Shown piece by piece: positions 35,646-44,658 of a stretch of DNA of 45,016 bases. Numbering within the stretch: position 1 is the stretch's first letter; each line of letters opens with the position of its first letter. Both the position numbers and the translations under genes were made by a program. The notes beneath the pieces are model-generated. The model was not told the DNA's origin, searched no databases, and saw only the letters and a program-made list of their open reading frames with translations. Source of the DNA: Thalassoglobus neptunius (lineage in GTDB: Bacteria > Planctomycetota > Planctomycetia > Planctomycetales > Planctomycetaceae); contig NZ_SIHI01000027.1 of assembly GCF_007859735.1 (NCBI RefSeq), forward strand, positions 1-45,016, read 5' to 3'.

Positions 35646-37157
35646 CTAGAACTCAGTCTTGTACTTTTTTGTCATCTCAACGCGGATCTGGGCAGTGGCG
35701 TCCTGAATATCAGCCCATGAGCTGAACCGGGTTTCTTTGGCCCCAGCCTGAGCTTGTCGGTTGAGATAGTTCTTTCTCTGCTGTGCGTAGCGGGCCGAAC
35801 TATAACTGACCCCGTATCCGTAGCCGTTGCTGGTGAATCCGGAAGTGACTCCACTTGTCGCAACACCACCTTCGATATTGGCCCGTCCCTGTGTGACAGA
35901 AACGCTGCGAAGAGTTTCCGCGACTTTCAAGCCATAGTTGATCAGGTCGTTGTCGACGTTCAGAATCGGCAGGTTGTCAATTCGCTTGGCGTATCGCTGC
36001 ATGTACGTTCGAGGGTACGAGTCACGTGCATCACGATTCGTGCGGAACGCGTGCTCAAGGTCGTTCAACAAGGTGTCGACCGATTGGAAGTACTGCTTGG
36101 AAGCTTCGGCAACTTTGTCGCCTTCGTTTTCTCCGGCGGGTTGCTCATCTTTCAACAATGAGAAGTTGGCACTTGGGTGCTCAATGAGACTCATGATTTG
36201 TCGCAGATCAGATTTCGTCAGCTCTCCTTCGAGGCGAAGCTGATTTCCGCTCTGATCGAGAGTCCAGTCAGACATGCTTTCGAGACCGAGTCCGAAGTTG
36301 TTCAAGGCAGTCGTAACAGCGGCTTTGGCATCGCTTCCAAGAACGGAAGGGCTGGTCCCGAAGTCGATGTGCAGCTTACCGTGAATGGCAGTGTCTACCT
36401 GGACGGTCAGTGCGATTCCCTTGAGCGTTTGAATCAGTTGCTGCCACTTCGCTTCTTTCTCTGCGTTCCCTTTCACAAACTCTGACTGTGAAAGGTTCTG
36501 CTTAAGTCGGAAAGGATTGACTGCGTTTTCGAGGTCCATCACGAGGACGATTTGTGAATCTCCAAGCAATTGGTTCGCGGAATCGGTGAGATACGAGTTG
36601 AGATCACCAGTGGTGCCCGCTTTGATCGCGTCTGCCCAACGGCTCACAGACTGACGATTCGCTGGAGAAACGACAGCGAGGAGATCGTCGGCGAAATTCA
36701 GAAAGTAGGAGTTGCTCGGGGCCAGAACAGAAGGGACACCGGAAATGTCATCAATTTGTCCACCTTCGGAGCGAGCAATTGAACGAGTCGTGATTGGCTC
36801 GCTCAAGCTCATGATTGCGATTTCCCAGTTCTGGCGGAAATCGGCATCCGGGTTAATCTGCGAAGCGAGGATGAACAGGTCACTCTCAGGCGGCATCAAG
36901 AACGGAGAGTTCACATATGCCGCTTCGTTGGCAGATTCCCAGTTTTCCTGTTTTCCGAGGGGACTGTTTCTCAGTCGATCCGCGTCAACAGCGATAATTG
37001 AGTTCGTGCTATCAGGCAGCTTGCTCAGCAGAGAAGTCAGATTCTGCTCCGCCGACGCTTCGCGATTTCCTGCGAAGAAGACTGCCAATGAGGTAATTGT
37101 GAGAAGTAAGCGAGCGTTCCGTGCAAGCGCATTCCTGGTCAAGTGCAACTTGATCAT
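35646..37157 (-). CDS. Large secreted protein, unknown function
   Basis: A 503-residue protein with an N-terminal signal peptide (LLLTITSLAVFFAGNREASA, cleavage near ASAEQ). It starts with LTSLLSKLPDSTNSIIAVD and includes repeated secondary-structure motifs but no recognised catalytic domain. FLMPPESDLFILASQINP and DDISGVPSVLAPSNSYF are planctomycete-type segments seen in uncharacterised exported proteins. The C-terminus is Tyr/Ser/Gly-rich (TSNGYGYGVSYSSARYAQ). The ATG at 37157 has no strong Shine-Dalgarno. Confidence 0.78.
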   Translation of the reverse strand: MIKLHLTRNALARNARLLLTITSLAVFFAGNREASAEQNLTSLLSKLPDSTNSIIAVDADRLRNSPLGKQENWESANEAAYVNSPFLMPPESDLFILASQINPDADFRQNWEIAIMSLSEPITTRSIARSEGGQIDDISGVPSVLAPSNSYFLNFADDLLAVVSPANRQSVSRWADAIKAGTTGDLNSYLTDSANQLLGDSQIVLVMDLENAVNPFRLKQNLSQSEFVKGNAEKEAKWQQLIQTLKGIALTVQVDTAIHGKLHIDFGTSPSVLGSDAKAAVTTALNNFGLGLESMSDWTLDQSGNQLRLEGELTKSDLRQIMSLIEHPSANFSLLKDEQPAGENEGDKVAEASKQYFQSVDTLLNDLEHAFRTNRDARDSYPRTYMQRYAKRIDNLPILNVDNDLINYGLKVAETLRSVSVTQGRANIEGGVATSGVTSGFTSNGYGYGVSYSSARYAQQRKNYLNRQAQAGAKETRFSSWADIQDATAQIRVEMTKKYKTEF

Positions 37158-37915
37158 CGTCTCTCTCTTTGATGTGAAGTAGAGCTGGGGATAGGGAAAT
37201 GATCACTCGAATTACAGCGTTTGTACTGTGAGGGTACAGGACTCAGCGACGAATCTCCAGCGATGCCCATGAAGACGGCAGACATTCTCTTCGAGTCAGA
37301 CCGAACTAGGATCGGTAAAGAATCGAAGAGTCTCGTTTCCCGATACGGCGAATGCCTTCCAGCAGGGATCTGTCTCACGACTTCAGAGATGAGATGATGT
37401 TCCGCGAAGGTCGTCGGTGTCAGCGTCGGTCGGGGTAAGTGATTGCCCTCATGGAGTCACCGAGTTGGTGGGCAAGAGATCCGAACGGCCCTAAGAGATC
37501 TTGAGCGTTGAGTGACTCGTCCGAAGAGAAGAGAGTCAGGAAGAAGTGGTCGCGCAGCAGAGCGCTTGAGACCTCTGGCCGCATTCGATGAATGACAGAA
37601 ATTCTGCAGCCACAAGGCCTCGCCAGTGCACATTGTGACTGGCGGAGGCCGTTGTACGCAGGATCGCCGAAGCTTCACTCTCGCGGAAACAACGTGAGTT
37701 TGAAGCAAGGAGGATGAACCAGGTCGCGGTGTTCATGCAGGTCAGAACTCAAGCCGATTGCTCTCGCCGGTGAGTTGGCTCGAGCTGTGTGCTTTGAGTT
37801 TCGTCCTGACGACCAGCGAGAATCTGCAAGGGCGACTTCCAGGAGTGCTCAAGAGCACATTTGAGAATCGTCTTGTCGATCCGCCTCGCGGGCAGGCAAA
37901 GCATATTCAAATGCT
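37158..37915. other. Gene-free 760-bp region with hairpins
   Basis: No supported gene. GGCCTCGCCAGT at 37616-37627 pairs with ACTGGCGGAGGCC at 37638-37650 with one bulge, a strong stem without a T-run. A second stem, AAAGCAT/ATGCTTT (37898-37904 and 37911-37917), overlaps the stop of the small lipoprotein gene and may be its terminator. A structured RNA cannot be excluded. Confidence 0.4.
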
Positions 37916-38134
37916 TTAGATCACACCGCCGTGAGTTCGGTATGGGGTGCCGGTATCTGGCATATCAAGAAACCAGATTCGTTCCCAGATGTTCGGGATG
38001 TGACGATAGTTTTCTGATTGGTAAATCAGTTGTTTCGTTCTGACGTCTGGAGTGGCACTCCAGATCGGAACGACGCAGCCGGACGAAGCCGTCAAAGTGG
38101 CCGTTAAAGCAAGAAGCAGTAATAGTTTCCGCAT
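37916..38134 (-). CDS. Small lipoprotein
   Basis: A 72-residue lipoprotein starting at ATG 38134, which an AGGAGG about 6 bases upstream clearly decides over the longer frame. The N-terminus MRKLLLLLALTATLTASSGC is a signal peptide with lipobox Cys. The mature peptide is short and rich in Trp, Tyr and Pro (ENYRHIPNIWERIWFLDMP). No family is recognised. Confidence 0.75.
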   Translation of the reverse strand: MRKLLLLLALTATLTASSGCVVPIWSATPDVRTKQLIYQSENYRHIPNIWERIWFLDMPDTGTPYRTHGGVI

Positions 38135-38318
38135 CGGTATCCTCCTTGACTCCGCATGACTCATCTTGAGGCTACGGGGAGTGCCAATTGTCGACACCGA
38201 ACTCCAGTGAGGGGGAGGTGGCGACAATCCTGTCATCGTCATCGGGAATTGGCAGGGTTCAATCTGCCACTATCAATCGAGTTCCCATCAACTCAGGATC
38301 GTCGCAACGATGCTGAAG

Positions 38319-38795
38319 TTAACCTCCAGGCGGAGGATAGGAATTCGAAGGTTGAGTATGTGTTGGTGTGTGCGTCGGCTGTGAATTCTCAATCGGCGAA
38401 ACTGGAGGACCCTGTTGTGCAGGTGGAGGATTCAGTTGAGGCTGTTGTGGTGCGTTTTGCTCAGCTGCGGAATTCTCTGGTGTGGAACTCTGTTGTGCAG
38501 CTTGAGCCGATTGCTCCTGGAGCAACAGGACTCTCTCCTCCATCTCCTTTCCCGGTTTGAAAGTCACGACAAACTTTTCGGGAACATCTACTCGCTCGCC
38601 GGATCGAGGATTACGTGCCTTTCGTGCAGCACGCTTTTTCACCTCAAACACCCCGAAGTTACGCAGTTCGATGCGTCCCTCCGTGACGAGAGTGTCGATG
38701 ATCGCTTCAAAAGTCTTCTGAACGATCTCTTTAGTTTTCAGTTGAGTCAGACCACACTCTTCAGAGATTGTCTTGACGATTTCTTTTTTTGTCAC
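38319..38795 (-). CDS. HU-family DNA-binding protein with Q/P-rich tail
   Basis: A 158-residue protein. Residues 1-92 are an HU/IHF fold: [37 protein letters not shown] and [19 protein letters not shown], the last covering the DNA-binding arm. Residues about 93-158 form a disordered tail of Gln, Pro, Ser and Thr ([37 protein letters not shown]). It binds and bends DNA as a dimer, probably as a nucleoid protein; the tail may alter protein contacts. It is divergent from the DHS-like gene. Confidence 0.92.
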   Translation of the reverse strand: MTKKEIVKTISEECGLTQLKTKEIVQKTFEAIIDTLVTEGRIELRNFGVFEVKKRAARKARNPRSGERVDVPEKFVVTFKPGKEMEERVLLLQEQSAQAAQQSSTPENSAAEQNAPQQPQLNPPPAQQGPPVSPIENSQPTHTPTHTQPSNSYPPPGG

Positions 38796-39060
38796 GACTC
38801 TCCACTCCCGGCTGACCGATGACGCTCATCGCTGGGCTATACAGGTTGATAATGACTCAACTGTATGTGCAACAGCAACTTACTGTCAAGGCGACGTTCC
38901 GGAAGTGAGTGTGAACAAACCCTTGAAATGGAATCCGTTCAGACACACACTTGTGATCGTCATCGTCTCATCGATACATGAGTTCAATCCGTGAAAATCC
39001 GCAAACTTTGCCCGGAATCCCAAGGTTTGCACTTTGTTCAATCCCTGGAGCTACGCTGCC

Positions 39061-40140
39061 ATGAGTCACCGAGAATTACACGACGGACGCGATGATGGAC
39101 TCAAACCTCTGGAGTCATTGGATTTAGGGAATGTTGACAGCTTTGCCGACCTTCTCCGGGGAATGTCGAAAACTGCCTTCGCCGGGCGTCAACTTGGGCA
39201 CGCTCTCGATATCTTTCTGGAAATGGCCCGCGATCCAGACTGTGTCGTTGTGATGACACTCTCGGGAGCGATGACAGTTGCCAAAATGGGGACAGTCATT
39301 TGTGAGATGATCGACCGGGGTTTAGTCGACGCTGTGGTTTCGACCGGAGCCCTGATGGCGCACGGCCTCACGGAATCAATCGGGCTGAGTCATTACGAAT
39401 ACGATCCGACGAAAAACGACACCGTGCTCTTTGAGCAAGGCTACAACAGGGTTTACGACACGTTGGAGATGGAATCGAATCTCAACGATGTCGAACGGCT
39501 CGTCCGAGCTGTGCTCACCGAAACGCCTCCGCCAGAGGGATGCTGGTCTTCCGCTCGACTCTGTCGCGAACTCGGGCGAAAGCTGGACACCTTGGGTGAA
39601 GGACGTGGGATCCTGCGGAGTGCCTTTCAAAAAGAGGTGCCCGTTTTCATTCCCGCCTTTACCGACAGTGAAGTCGGGCTGGATGTGTCAACCTGGGCGA
39701 TGCGCAAAGCTCTCGCTGATCGTGATGCATCGCAACTCTCGCACGAAGAAGCATTCAACTCGGTTCCGATATTCAATCCGTTTCTCGACCTTCAGGAATA
39801 TGCACGCCTCGCAGGAAGAGCCAAACGTCTCGGGATTTTTACAATCGGCGGAGGTGTGCCACGGAACTGGGCTCAACAAGTCGCTCCGTATGTCGACATC
39901 ACCAACGATCGGGTCGGGACGAAATTCCCAGCTCCGCGATTCCGCTCCGCGATTCGAATCTGCCCGGAACCTGTCCACTGGGGAGGTCTGTCGGGGTGCA
40001 CATATACGGAAGGTGTCAGTTGGGGCAAGTTCTTGCCTCCGTCAGAAGGAGGACGATTTGCCGAAGTCCATTGCGATGCCACGTCTGTTTGGCCGCTGCT
40101 CATGAAAGCTGTCTTTGAAGAACTCGACGCTTCGAGCTAA
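39061..40140 (+). CDS. Deoxyhypusine synthase-like protein
   Basis: A 359-residue member of the deoxyhypusine synthase (DHS) family. The NAD-binding segments are TLSGAMTVAKMG, VDAVVSTGALMAHG and GGGVPRNWAQQVAPYVDIT; the catalytic-type lysine is Lys323 in GVSWGKFLPP, matching the DHS active-site position. True DHS modifies eIF5A, which bacteria lack, so bacterial members probably make homospermidine-like polyamines or modify another target. ATG 39061 gives the usual start. It is convergent with the glycosyltransferase gene. Which reaction it performs is not visible. Confidence 0.9.
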   Translation: MSHRELHDGRDDGLKPLESLDLGNVDSFADLLRGMSKTAFAGRQLGHALDIFLEMARDPDCVVVMTLSGAMTVAKMGTVICEMIDRGLVDAVVSTGALMAHGLTESIGLSHYEYDPTKNDTVLFEQGYNRVYDTLEMESNLNDVERLVRAVLTETPPPEGCWSSARLCRELGRKLDTLGEGRGILRSAFQKEVPVFIPAFTDSEVGLDVSTWAMRKALADRDASQLSHEEAFNSVPIFNPFLDLQEYARLAGRAKRLGIFTIGGGVPRNWAQQVAPYVDITNDRVGTKFPAPRFRSAIRICPEPVHWGGLSGCTYTEGVSWGKFLPPSEGGRFAEVHCDATSVWPLLMKAVFEELDASS

Positions 40141-40222
40141 AGCTTCTTCACGTTGACGTCGCAGCACTACCGACGCAGAAACTCTCGCGCACAGCTTCGG
40201 CATCGATCGCGTGAACACAATT

Positions 40223-41107
40223 TCAACCGAGTGTTGGAGTCGAAGCTGCGGTCGTTGAAGTGGTTCGATCGACGGAAGTCGTCCGGCTGGCAAGTTCCTC
40301 GGAGATTGTTCCAAGGATCAGATCGAGCGGGATGTCTGAGCTGCGCCGCATTTCCGAAGTCAACTTGGGACACTTTTCCGCGAGCAGATCATCTTTGATG
40401 AGAAATCGTTGGAAGAAGAAGGTCAACACGGTGCAAAGATACCGTCGTCCCATCTCTTGAAGCCGGAGATTCGACGAGCCCCAGGTCCGCCCGTACCAGC
40501 GAATCGGAATCTGTGTGATCCGGTACTCTCGAATGAGTGCAGACAACGAGAGTTCGAGTGTGATGTTGAAATGGCTGGCGCGATACGGCCCGCAATCGCG
40601 GATCACCGAAATGTGATACGCCTTGAATGCGTTCGTCAGGTCGTTGAACTTCGTTCGAAACAGGATGCGAATGCACGTGTTGACGATGCGATTTACAATG
40701 AGTTTCAGTCGCGGGTACTTCTCGACAGATCCGCCTTTGATGAATCGGGAGCCGAAGACGCAGTCGTAGCCTTCTTCTATTTTCCGGTAATAAGCGATCA
40801 CGTCTTCCGGGTCATCCGAAAGATCGGCCATGTAGACGACGACAACTTCACCCGTGACCGCGTCGATTCCCGACCGGACAGCTCGTCCAAATCCTCCCGG
40901 AGGAGTCCGATTGACTAAACGGATATTGTGATCCGAGAGCATCGCAGCCTGAACAGCTTCAGGAGTTCCATCGGTGCTGTTGTCGTTGACGACAATGATT
41001 TCGTATTCGAGTTGATGCTTGTCGCGGACGACCGCCTGCAATTCTTCGAGGCATCGACCGATGTTCTGTTCTTCGTTGTAGGCCGGAATGACGATGGAGA
41101 GTTTCAT
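40223..41107 (-). CDS. Family 2 glycosyltransferase
   Basis: A 294-residue GT2 enzyme resembling dolichol-phosphate/undecaprenyl-phosphate sugar transferases. The GT-A core is LSIVIPAYNEEQNIGRCLEE, EIIVVNDNSTDGTPEAVQ and the acidic donor-binding segment around Asp95-Asp99 (YMADLSDDPEDV). C-terminal motifs RITQIPIRWYGRTWG and LTFFFQRF are typical; no TM helices follow. It transfers a sugar from a nucleotide donor, probably to a lipid carrier. It lies about 140 bp downstream of the epimerase gene on the same strand and likely shares its pathway. Confidence 0.9.
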   Translation of the reverse strand: MKLSIVIPAYNEEQNIGRCLEELQAVVRDKHQLEYEIIVVNDNSTDGTPEAVQAAMLSDHNIRLVNRTPPGGFGRAVRSGIDAVTGEVVVVYMADLSDDPEDVIAYYRKIEEGYDCVFGSRFIKGGSVEKYPRLKLIVNRIVNTCIRILFRTKFNDLTNAFKAYHISVIRDCGPYRASHFNITLELSLSALIREYRITQIPIRWYGRTWGSSNLRLQEMGRRYLCTVLTFFFQRFLIKDDLLAEKCPKLTSEMRRSSDIPLDLILGTISEELASRTTSVDRTTSTTAASTPTLG

Positions 41108-41121
41108 GTCGAAAACTACTG

Positions 41122-41212
41122 GAGCAAGTTGCTCGATCCTGTTCGCTCGTTCAAACGAGTTGATGAATTCTTGAGTTCTGTCTGTTCATGCGAGTGCGTC
41201 AGAACCAGTGAG
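41122..41212 (+). repeat. Diverged dispersed repeat, copy G
   Basis: GGAGCAAGTTGCTCGATCCTG, then TCGCTCGTTCAAACGAG and CATGCGAGTGCG follow the order of the dispersed repeat, but with many differences. It lies between the GT2 start and the epimerase stop, on the opposite strand to both genes. Confidence 0.5.
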
Positions 41213-41250
41213 TGAGTTTAGAAGCGATGGCACATTCTGCGGATTAAAGG

Positions 41251-42318
41251 CTACCCGACACTGACCATCGCTGCTTCGCAGATCTCCTCGATGATGTCAT
41301 CAATTGAATATTGTTGTTGCCAGTTGGGGTAATCGCTTTGAAATCTTCGCGTGTCGGAGATGTACCAGATGTGGTCTCCGATGCGGTTGTCGTCCGAGTA
41401 AACGAAGTTCATTTTGCGATCAACGATCTGTTCACACTTGTGAATCGCTTCCAGCATGGAACAGTTACTGAAGCGTCCTCCTCCGGCATTGTAAACGGCG
41501 CCTGGAATCGGATTCTGATGGTATTCCCAGAACATCTTCACTAGATCGAGAGAGTGGATGTTGTCTCGAACCTGTTTTCCTTTGTACCCGAAAATTGTGT
41601 ATTGCTTTCCGGTCAGACAACACTTCGCGAGATACGACAGAAAGCCGTGAAGTTGCGTTCCGGAATGTCCCGGTCCAGTCAGGCAGCCTCCCCGAAAACA
41701 AACGGTGTTCATTCCGAAGTAGCGGCCATACTCCTGCACCAATGAATCAGCAGCGAGTTTTGAAACTCCGAACAGCGAGTGTTTGGTCTGATCGACGGAC
41801 ATGCATTCGTCGATCCCGTGCGGAAAAAACGGATGCTCTTCTTCAAGCTCCCAGCGTGTGTCGAGTTCTCGCAGCGGCAGTCTGTTCGGAGTGTCTCCGT
41901 ACACTTTGTTTGTCGAGGTGAAAACGAACGATGCTTGAGGAGTGTATTGCCGAACGAGTTCCAGCAAGGTGAGCGTCCCTGTTGCGTTCACCGAAAAGTC
42001 GGTCATCGGGTCGCTGGCTGCCCAGTCGTGAGAAGGTTGAGCAGCGGTATGAATCACAACTTCGATGTCAGTTCCGAAGTCGGCAAAAATCGGCCTGAGT
42101 CGATCAGCATGACGGATGTCGACATCGTGATGCTCGTAGCCCGGAATCTCTTCTTCAAGACTTTTTCTGCTCCAGTCCGTGGAGGCATCTTCGCCGAAGA
42201 ATTCCTTGCGAAGGTTGTTGTCGATTCCGACAACCTGAAATCCCTGGTCGGCGAAAAAGCGAACCGCTTCCGCCCCAATCAATCCGGCAGATCCAGTGAT
42301 CAGTGCAATACGTGCCAT
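41251..42318 (-). CDS. NAD-dependent epimerase, CDP-paratose 2-epimerase-like
   Basis: A 355-residue extended SDR enzyme. The Rossmann motif is GSAGLIG (9-15), with [20 protein letters not shown] and [16 protein letters not shown]. The family matches CDP-paratose 2-epimerases (CDP-tyvelose type) that invert C2 in a CDP-dideoxyhexose. In the catalytic position where SDRs have YxxxK, this reads SLFGVSK (Phe183 to Lys187), so the usual Tyr is Phe. [20 protein letters not shown] is another family signature. The GT2 gene follows on the same strand; together they suggest surface-glycan synthesis. The exact substrate is unproven. Confidence 0.87.
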   Translation of the reverse strand: MARIALITGSAGLIGAEAVRFFADQGFQVVGIDNNLRKEFFGEDASTDWSRKSLEEEIPGYEHHDVDIRHADRLRPIFADFGTDIEVVIHTAAQPSHDWAASDPMTDFSVNATGTLTLLELVRQYTPQASFVFTSTNKVYGDTPNRLPLRELDTRWELEEEHPFFPHGIDECMSVDQTKHSLFGVSKLAADSLVQEYGRYFGMNTVCFRGGCLTGPGHSGTQLHGFLSYLAKCCLTGKQYTIFGYKGKQVRDNIHSLDLVKMFWEYHQNPIPGAVYNAGGGRFSNCSMLEAIHKCEQIVDRKMNFVYSDDNRIGDHIWYISDTRRFQSDYPNWQQQYSIDDIIEEICEAAMVSVG

Positions 42319-42391
42319 GATGACTCCGTCAACGCATCTCAGTCACATCCATAAATGCTGCTTCGAGTGACATTCATGAAGTGGTTGTTTC

Positions 42392-43450
42392 TCAAGCTGA
42401 CTGCATCGACAGTCGTTCAATCATACGTCGCGCTTTTCCAGGAAGCAAATTGTCGATCAACCGGGTTTGTCGACTTTCGGACTCAATGCCGCAAAACCGG
42501 CGCAATTGATAAAGCATGGCACCCGGACACCGAGACTGGAAACGGATGATGATTTCGTCGTCGGATCGAGTTGGAAAACAGACGGTGAAGCATCTTGTCG
42601 CTACGCAACCCAGCCGATCTCGGCCGGGCCACCCAGCGTCAACTTCGGTTTCGGGTATCACTGGCTTTGCTGGTTGGACGCTACTTCTTTTGCCTTTGCC
42701 CAGCCAATCGGCTTTGCGGATCATCGCTCCCAACGCCGCAGCGGGATCGTCGAACTTCGCTGCATAACCGCAGGCATCGAAGCCGTGCGGAAGTCGGAGC
42801 AAAAAGCAGTCCATCCCCGCTTCCAGAATCTTGGGGCTGACCGCTTCGCTGGTCGTCATGACTCGCTTGATGCCGTATTCTCTAAACGCCGTGAAATGGT
42901 CTTCGGTCAGAGCGTCATCACCGAACATGCAGGTGACATTGCAGTAGCCGTGCGTCCAGAGCGTGAGGGCATCGAATAGGTTGGCGGTCAGAATGGTTTC
43001 ATCCTTCAAGCCCAAGCCTTCGATGTTCCAGACGCCTTGGCGTTCGCTCGCCATGAACATATCGAGCGGCGTCCCCTTGCGAAGATGCGAACCGGTTTTG
43101 CGTCCGTAGATGTCCACGATGCGACCGGTGCCATCGGGCGACTGAATCGGGAACACGACGCAGCCATTGAACTGTTCGTGTCCGCTCTTGGGGCGGAATA
43201 TGTTCAACGCTTCCAGCCGTCCCCGGATTTGTTTGCCGCTCTTGAGATGTTTTCCCGGCAGCTTCAAGCCCAGCGTGCGGTTGGCGTAGCCAATCCGAAA
43301 CTGGTCAAGGGCTTCGCTGGCGACCATGCCCCGCTTTCGCAGGAACTCCATCGCATCGGGGCAGTCTTTGAGCGTGCGGCGGTAATAGTCGATGACTTGA
43401 GCCAATAGTTTTTGGTCGTCCGCTTCGGCGTTCAGTTCCAGTTCACTCAC
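42392..43450 (-). CDS. Toprim/DnaG-like primase fragment, probably inactive
   Basis: A 352-residue protein related to mobile-element primases with DnaG catalytic-core segments: EFLRKRGMVASEALDQFRIG, RGRLEALNIFRPKSGHEQFN and VVFPIQSPDGTGRIVDIYGR. The toprim part follows at about 145-230. The key toprim Glu is replaced (TANLFDAL at 155-162, where E-G-x-x-D is expected) and no DxD is seen around 197-203 (RVMTTSEAV). The zinc-binding CHC2 domain is absent. The C-terminal 90 residues look unrelated. It is therefore probably non-catalytic or a decayed relic. It marks the start of a probable mobile or horizontally acquired region. Confidence 0.7.
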   Translation of the reverse strand: MSELELNAEADDQKLLAQVIDYYRRTLKDCPDAMEFLRKRGMVASEALDQFRIGYANRTLGLKLPGKHLKSGKQIRGRLEALNIFRPKSGHEQFNGCVVFPIQSPDGTGRIVDIYGRKTGSHLRKGTPLDMFMASERQGVWNIEGLGLKDETILTANLFDALTLWTHGYCNVTCMFGDDALTEDHFTAFREYGIKRVMTTSEAVSPKILEAGMDCFLLRLPHGFDACGYAAKFDDPAAALGAMIRKADWLGKGKRSSVQPAKPVIPETEVDAGWPGRDRLGCVATRCFTVCFPTRSDDEIIIRFQSRCPGAMLYQLRRFCGIESESRQTRLIDNLLPGKARRMIERLSMQSA

Positions 43451-43885
43451 GGTTTTCCCTCCTTTCGTTCTGGTCGGGTGGGGACCATTGTCAGGACCGA
43501 TGGGACCGAATCAAGACACCCGGTCATTCCGCTCCCCTTCGAGGGGCAATCGTGATAGAATGCGAATCGTGAGCTTTGAACAAAAAACAGGGCACCATGC
43601 CCGACCTTTGTTTGTTTGCTCGCAGCGGTCGCCTTGAGCGATTCGCCATCGCATTCAGCCGACGCTGATGCCGATGGCAACCGCATCAGGGCGAAGGGCA
43701 AACTTAAACAGAAACACGCATCAGGGGATTTGGTTCAGGAAAGGGAGATTGCATCGGCAAATGTCGGCGGAAGCCAGTGAAGCCATCGGGAGTTGCGGTG
43801 AGTTAGCTTACGATGGGCAGCGGAAAACTTTGTTGCCCCAGCAAGAAATCTGCCCGACCTTCCCGATGGTTACCACTACCGGGAT
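43451..43885. other. Decayed region before the toxin domain
   Basis: No intact gene. A frame reading ADADADGNRIRAKGKLKQ and DLVQEREIASANVGG ends at an in-frame TGA (43778-43780 region), and the same frame reopens only after TGA 43799-43801 with FVAPARNLPDLPDGYHYRD, which leads into the toxin. This looks like a gene broken by stops or frameshifts. Confidence 0.5.
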
Positions 43886-44263
43886 GTGGGTGGTCGGATT
43901 GATGTCGCTCGAAACCCCGGTCGTGCTGCTGATCTTCCGCCGTTTCATCTTGAGAACGGCCAACTCGTCAGAGGGCTAAGACCTTCTGTCGCTCGTGATT
44001 CGGCGACTAGGGGAGCATTTCTACGTGGACTTGCTGACAACCCCAACGTCCCGAAGTCAATGAAGCAATGGCTGAGTCGGGGTGAAGTCCCTCCCGGTTA
44101 CGCTATCCATCATAAGAAAGCGTTGTTCGATGGCGGCACAGACACCATCGACAACATGGTGTTGCAGGGTGTGGATTTGCATAAGAACACACATCGCTAC
44201 TACCGACCCGGTGGGCGAGTGCCGTCGATCAACCCACGCCCCGGAACCTTCAATCCCTACTGA
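43886..44263 (+). CDS. Truncated HNH-like toxin domain
   Basis: A 125-residue stretch that looks like the C-terminal toxin domain of a larger polymorphic (Rhs/contact-dependent) toxin. It contains PPGYAIHHKKALFDGGTDT, DN at 89-90, and H99/H103 in DLHKNTHRYY, an HH...DN...H...H pattern of HNH/ENDO-type nucleases. The frame stays open back to 43802 (after the TGA at 43799-43801), but the only start is the GTG at 43886; the usual N-terminal delivery part is missing. The TGA stop overlaps the ATG of the next gene (TGATG). It presumably cleaves nucleic acid if expressed. Confidence 0.7.
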   Translation: MGGRIDVARNPGRAADLPPFHLENGQLVRGLRPSVARDSATRGAFLRGLADNPNVPKSMKQWLSRGEVPPGYAIHHKKALFDGGTDTIDNMVLQGVDLHKNTHRYYRPGGRVPSINPRPGTFNPY

Positions 44264-44658
44264 TGGTGAAGTATATGGGACACCGTTCAATGATTACCGA
44301 TACCGAACTACGCCAAGACTTGCAGTTTCTCAGCGGTCAGAAATCGTGGGTCTACAAGGAAGTTGCTGGGCAGGACAAAGCCGAAGTTTTGACGCCATCC
44401 GTGATTGCCAAGGAATCTGGCGTTTATTGGGTCGCTGGTGAGACTACCCTTCATGGCGGACGGAAATTGGAGTCTGTATTTCGAGTGGACACGAATGCGG
44501 GCGGATCGCTCGTTTCCGTGTTCTGGAAAATCGCCGATCAGTGGTATCGGCATGACGAACCCGACGCCTTGGAAAAGCTGGACCTGCCGAAGGACGAAGT
44601 TTTCCCGTTCGACTGGTCACTTGCGGTGCCGCTTGAGGAAGACATTTTCCATTCGTAA
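44263..44658 (+). CDS. Putative immunity protein for the HNH toxin
   Basis: A 131-residue soluble acidic protein that starts at the ATG overlapping the toxin stop (TGATG, 44261-44265), so it is translationally coupled. It has no transmembrane helix and no recognised catalytic motif. The sequence includes DLQFLSGQKSWVYKEVAGQD and WKIADQWYRHDEPDALEKL. Its position, size and charge fit an immunity protein binding the adjacent nuclease. ATGs at 44275 and 44293 are alternative starts. The function is inferred from context. Confidence 0.6.
   Translation: MVKYMGHRSMITDTELRQDLQFLSGQKSWVYKEVAGQDKAEVLTPSVIAKESGVYWVAGETTLHGGRKLESVFRVDTNAGGSLVSVFWKIADQWYRHDEPDALEKLDLPKDEVFPFDWSLAVPLEEDIFHS

Noticed and set aside
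40138-40165. Possible additional fragment of the dispersed repeat after the DHS-like gene
   Set aside because: TAAAGCTTCTTC resembles the diverged copy at 7430-7509, but the match is too short to distinguish from chance.
43447-43701. 84-codon minus frame before the toprim gene
   Set aside because: Low-complexity start, overlap with the toprim gene start and no family match; probably non-coding.
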